Positions 6,231 to 8,123 of a stretch of 8,123 nt of DNA are shown one piece after another. This DNA comes from an uncultured cyanobacterium. GTDB taxonomy: Bacteria > Cyanobacteriota > Cyanobacteriia > Pseudanabaenales > Pseudanabaenaceae. Both the position numbers and the translations under genes were made by a program. Position 1 is the first letter of the stretch. Each line of letters starts with the position of its first letter. The stretch is taken from contig CAIJEA010000473.1 of assembly GCA_903819605.1 (NCBI GenBank), positions 1 through 8,123 of the forward strand. The letters are read 5' to 3'. Under the pieces are notes generated by a model that worked only from the letters and a program-made list of their open reading frames with translations, was not told the origin of the DNA and ran no database searches.

Positions 6231-6291
6231 GAACCAATAGCAATTTGTAAAAGTACTGCTTTGCAGTACTTTTACAAATTGCTATTGGTTC
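6231..6291. repeat. Perfect 61-bp palindrome (29-bp arms, 3-nt loop)
   Basis: Positions 6231-6259 and 6263-6291 are perfect reverse complements around TTT. The stem begins 3 nt after the DUF3598 stop and ends 53 bp before the radical SAM start, filling about half of that gap. It could act as a terminator in either direction, but its length, perfection and likeness to part of the 2787-2873 element point to a dispersed palindromic repeat. A 3-bp ACT occurs near both ends, too short to call a target duplication. Confidence 0.75.
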
Positions 6292-6344
6292 ACTGATCGA
6301 AAATTGCTGGCATAATAGCGATACTGCGATCTATTGCCGAAATC

Positions 6345-7964
6345 TTGAATCAATCCTACTTTCAGTCCGAATATTTACTGTTTAATCCAACTACACCAGA
6401 CCATGATGCGGTCAATATTGTTTTTGCATTCCCAAACACCTACACCGTGGGGATCACCAGTTTAGGCTATCAAGGAGTTTGGGCAAACTTAGCTACGCGA
6501 TCGCAAGTAAATGTCAGTCGTTGGTTTACCGATGCCCATGAGGATTTACCGCGCCAGATTGAGATATTAGGATTCTCTTTTTCATGGGAACTTGATTACG
6601 TCAATATTCTTGCTGCTTTAAAAAAGTTTGACATTCCCATTGATACCTGCGATCGCACTGATGAGCATCCATTAGTATTCGGCGGGGGACCAGTTCTCAC
6701 CGCCAATCCTGAACCCTTCGCCGCATGGTTTGATATTGTTCTACTCGGTGATGGCGAAGAATTAATTGGAAACTTCCTCAAGGCTTATCAAGAAGTACGT
6801 CATGCAAGTCGTGAAATAAAATTGCGTCATTTAGCAAAACTAGATGGAATTTATGTTCCCCAGCTTTACGAAGTTACCTACGAATCAGCCGATGGTGCGA
6901 TCGCTTCCATTCAATCCATAGATTCCGATATTCCCGCAATAATCCATAAGCAAACCTATAAAGGAAATACACTATCAGCTTCAACGGTCGTTACGGAAAA
7001 AGCAGCATGGGAAAGTATTTTTATGGTGGAAGTGGTGCGAAGTTGCCCAGAGATGTGTCGCTTCTGTTTAGCCAGTTATCTCACGCTTCCATTTCGGACT
7101 GCTAGTTTAGAATCAAGTCTGATGCCTGCGATCGCTAAAGGGTTAGAAGTAACTAAGCGATTAGGATTACTCGGTGCATCAATTACTCAACATCCTGAAT
7201 TTGATACATTGCTGGATTATCTCGCGCAACCAAAGTTTGATGATGTGCGATTGAGTCTAGCCTCAGTCCGCACTAATACATTAACCGAAAAATTAGCGCG
7301 AATTCTCTCTACCCGTGATAGTCGCTCCGTTACCATTGCGATCGAAAGCGGTTCCGAACGTTTGCGAGAAATCATTAATAAGAAACTGCATAATGATGAA
7401 ATTACACAGGCGGCAATCAATGCTCAGGCAGGTGGTTTGAAGTCGCTTAAGCTCTATGGTATGGCAGGTGTGCCCATGGAAAATGATGACGATATCGAAC
7501 AAACCATCGAAATGCTAATTTCCCTTCGCAAAATTGCTCCAAAATTAAAGATTACCTTTGGTTGTAGTACCTTCGTTCCTAAATCCCATACACCATGGCA
7601 GTGGCAGGGAGTCAGCACTACGGCGGAGAAAAAAATGCAGTATTTCCGTAAAAAGCTATTACCAAAAGGGATTGATTTCCGCCCTGAGAGTTACAAAGAT
7701 TCGCTTGTGCAAGCGCTCATTTCTAGAGGCGATCGCCGCTTGACTAAATTACTGATTTTGGCTTGTAGCTATAGTGATGGGGATGTGCCGAGCGATGGTT
7801 CCTATAAACGAGCCTTTAAGGAACTGCGCGGACAGTTACCGCCCCTAGCTTGGTATGTACATGAGGATTGGAATGTTAATCAAGTTCTACCTTGGCAACA
7901 TCTTCGTAGTGCTTTGCCTGTAGAGACATTAATCAAACATCGCGAAACTTCTTTCGCCCATTAA
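6345..7964 (+). CDS. Radical SAM protein with an N-terminal B12-binding-like domain
   Basis: The 539-residue protein uses a [4Fe-4S] cluster to cleave S-adenosylmethionine; its substrate is unknown. Residues 20-150 resemble the cobalamin-binding-like domain of the TIGR03960/YgiQ-type group (AFPNTYTVGITSLGYQ at 28-43, FGGGPVLTANPEPFA at 112-126, LLGDGEEL at 133-140), but no DxHxxG cobalamin-ligand motif is seen. The radical SAM core spans about 225-440. It has the cluster cysteines C234, C238 and C241 in SCPEMCRFC, SAM-contacting IESGSERLR (333-341), and the late FVPKSHTPWQW (410-420) typical of B12 radical SAM proteins. The start chosen is TTG at 6345. The frame is open back to a TGA at 6294-6296 but contains no ATG or GTG there, and homologues begin just before a similar LLFxPTTP segment. 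No Shine-Dalgarno is visible. A weak CATAAT at 6311-6316 could be a -10 box. Confidence 0.88.
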   Translation: MNQSYFQSEYLLFNPTTPDHDAVNIVFAFPNTYTVGITSLGYQGVWANLATRSQVNVSRWFTDAHEDLPRQIEILGFSFSWELDYVNILAALKKFDIPIDTCDRTDEHPLVFGGGPVLTANPEPFAAWFDIVLLGDGEELIGNFLKAYQEVRHASREIKLRHLAKLDGIYVPQLYEVTYESADGAIASIQSIDSDIPAIIHKQTYKGNTLSASTVVTEKAAWESIFMVEVVRSCPEMCRFCLASYLTLPFRTASLESSLMPAIAKGLEVTKRLGLLGASITQHPEFDTLLDYLAQPKFDDVRLSLASVRTNTLTEKLARILSTRDSRSVTIAIESGSERLREIINKKLHNDEITQAAINAQAGGLKSLKLYGMAGVPMENDDDIEQTIEMLISLRKIAPKLKITFGCSTFVPKSHTPWQWQGVSTTAEKKMQYFRKKLLPKGIDFRPESYKDSLVQALISRGDRRLTKLLILACSYSDGDVPSDGSYKRAFKELRGQLPPLAWYVHEDWNVNQVLPWQHLRSALPVETLIKHRETSFAH

Positions 7965-8000
7965 AACTAGAGGCAGCACTTAGTGCTGCCTCTAGTTTTA
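7962..8000. terminator. Bidirectional terminator hairpin containing both convergent stop codons
   Basis: A 39-bp palindrome with an 18-bp perfect stem (7962-7979 with 7983-8000) and loop TTA fills the whole gap between two convergent genes. Its first three bases are the TAA of the radical SAM gene and its last three, on the other strand, are the TAA of the transporter gene. The core GGCAGCAC is GC-rich and each outer arm ends in CTAGTTTTA, giving a T-rich tail in both directions, as expected of a shared intrinsic terminator. Confidence 0.8.
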
Positions 8001-8123
8001 GGATTGCTCGTTTTGTTGTCTTCTTCTCTCTGCTAGACGCATTAAGATTTCCGTATGTACTTCGCGAGTGATGGGATAAAAATATGCCAAGGCTAAGCCA
8101 ATAATTAAAGCGATCGTTGGCAG
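7998..8123 (-). CDS. C-terminal end of an MFS/GPH-type sugar transporter (partial)
   Basis: On the minus strand the last 41 codons of a gene enter from the right edge and end at TAA (8000-7998). The frame reads LPTIALIIGLALAYFYPITR followed by EVHTEILMRLAERRRQQNEQ and a final Ser. A final hydrophobic helix followed by YPITREVHTEI and a basic tail is the typical end of cyanobacterial MFS_2 transporters (glycoside-pentoside-hexuronide/cation symporter group). The start and most of the protein lie outside the window, so substrate and full length are unknown. It is convergent with the radical SAM gene and shares its terminator hairpin. Confidence 0.72.
   Translation of the reverse strand: MPTIALIIGLALAYFYPITREVHTEILMRLAERRRQQNEQS

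Larger units (their letters stand above)
624..7736. repeat. HIP1 octamers GCGATCGC, 16 scattered copies
   Basis: I find GCGATCGC starting at 624, 1669, 1766, 2276, 2959, 3261, 4036, 4395, 5025, 5904, 6039, 6497, 6649, 6897, 7128 and 7729. This is about one per 500 bp. Fifteen lie in genes and one in the acetyltransferase relic, none in the palindromes. HIP1 is a highly repeated motif of many cyanobacterial genomes, and its presence across all regions argues against recent import of any gene here. Confidence 0.95.

Noticed and set aside
7121..7502. Short minus-strand frames within the radical SAM gene
   Set aside because: They are antisense to the conserved radical SAM core and overlap each other in different frames.
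1082..8000. A CRISPR array or tandem repeat built from the several palindromes
   Set aside because: The palindromes differ in sequence, are kilobases apart and lack regular spacers; no cas gene is present.

Overview
The window looks like ordinary chromosomal DNA of a cyanobacterium. The strongest sign is the octamer GCGATCGC (HIP1), which I count 16 times in 8.1 kb, when chance would give about one per 65 kb. The gene content agrees: a NhaS3-type CPA2 cation/proton antiporter, a DUF3598 lipocalin-like protein, and a B12-binding-type radical SAM protein of the kind found across cyanobacteria. The AT-rich intergenic regions full of short palindromes resemble Pseudanabaena-like filamentous cyanobacteria, but that genus guess is only an impression.

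Layout, left to right. (1) 95-1022, plus strand: one multi-pass membrane protein gene, resembling DUF6159, broken into two frames by a run of ten T at 265-274. (2) 1082-1132: a perfect 24-bp-stem hairpin between convergent genes. (3) 1175-2555, minus strand: an ECF sigma factor followed 13 bp later by its RskA-type membrane anti-sigma factor, a classic stress-signalling pair. (4) 2556-2943: a divergent intergenic region holding an 87-bp MITE-like element. (5) 2944-4338, plus: the antiporter. (6) 4365-4508, plus: a 47-codon C-terminal relic of a CatB/Vat-type hexapeptide acetyltransferase. (7) 4611-5681 and 5760-6227, plus: an FAD-dependent monooxygenase and a DUF3598 protein, possibly a functional pair. 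(8) 6345-7964, plus: the radical SAM protein, starting at TTG. (9) 7998-8123, minus: the last 41 codons of an MFS/GPH-type transporter that runs off the window.

Six gene ends or intergenic gaps carry conspicuous inverted repeats. Two begin exactly 3 nt after a stop codon. One, at 7962-8000, spans the whole gap between two convergent genes and contains both stop codons at its mirror-image ends. The 87-bp element and the 61-bp perfect palindrome at 6231-6291 share sequence and may be relatives of one small dispersed repeat family. No CRISPR array, tRNA, rRNA, transposase or complete mobile element was seen. I found no convincing new multi-gene system. The points most worth checking are the T10 frame break, the palindrome family, the acetyltransferase relic and the unusual flavin loop of the monooxygenase.
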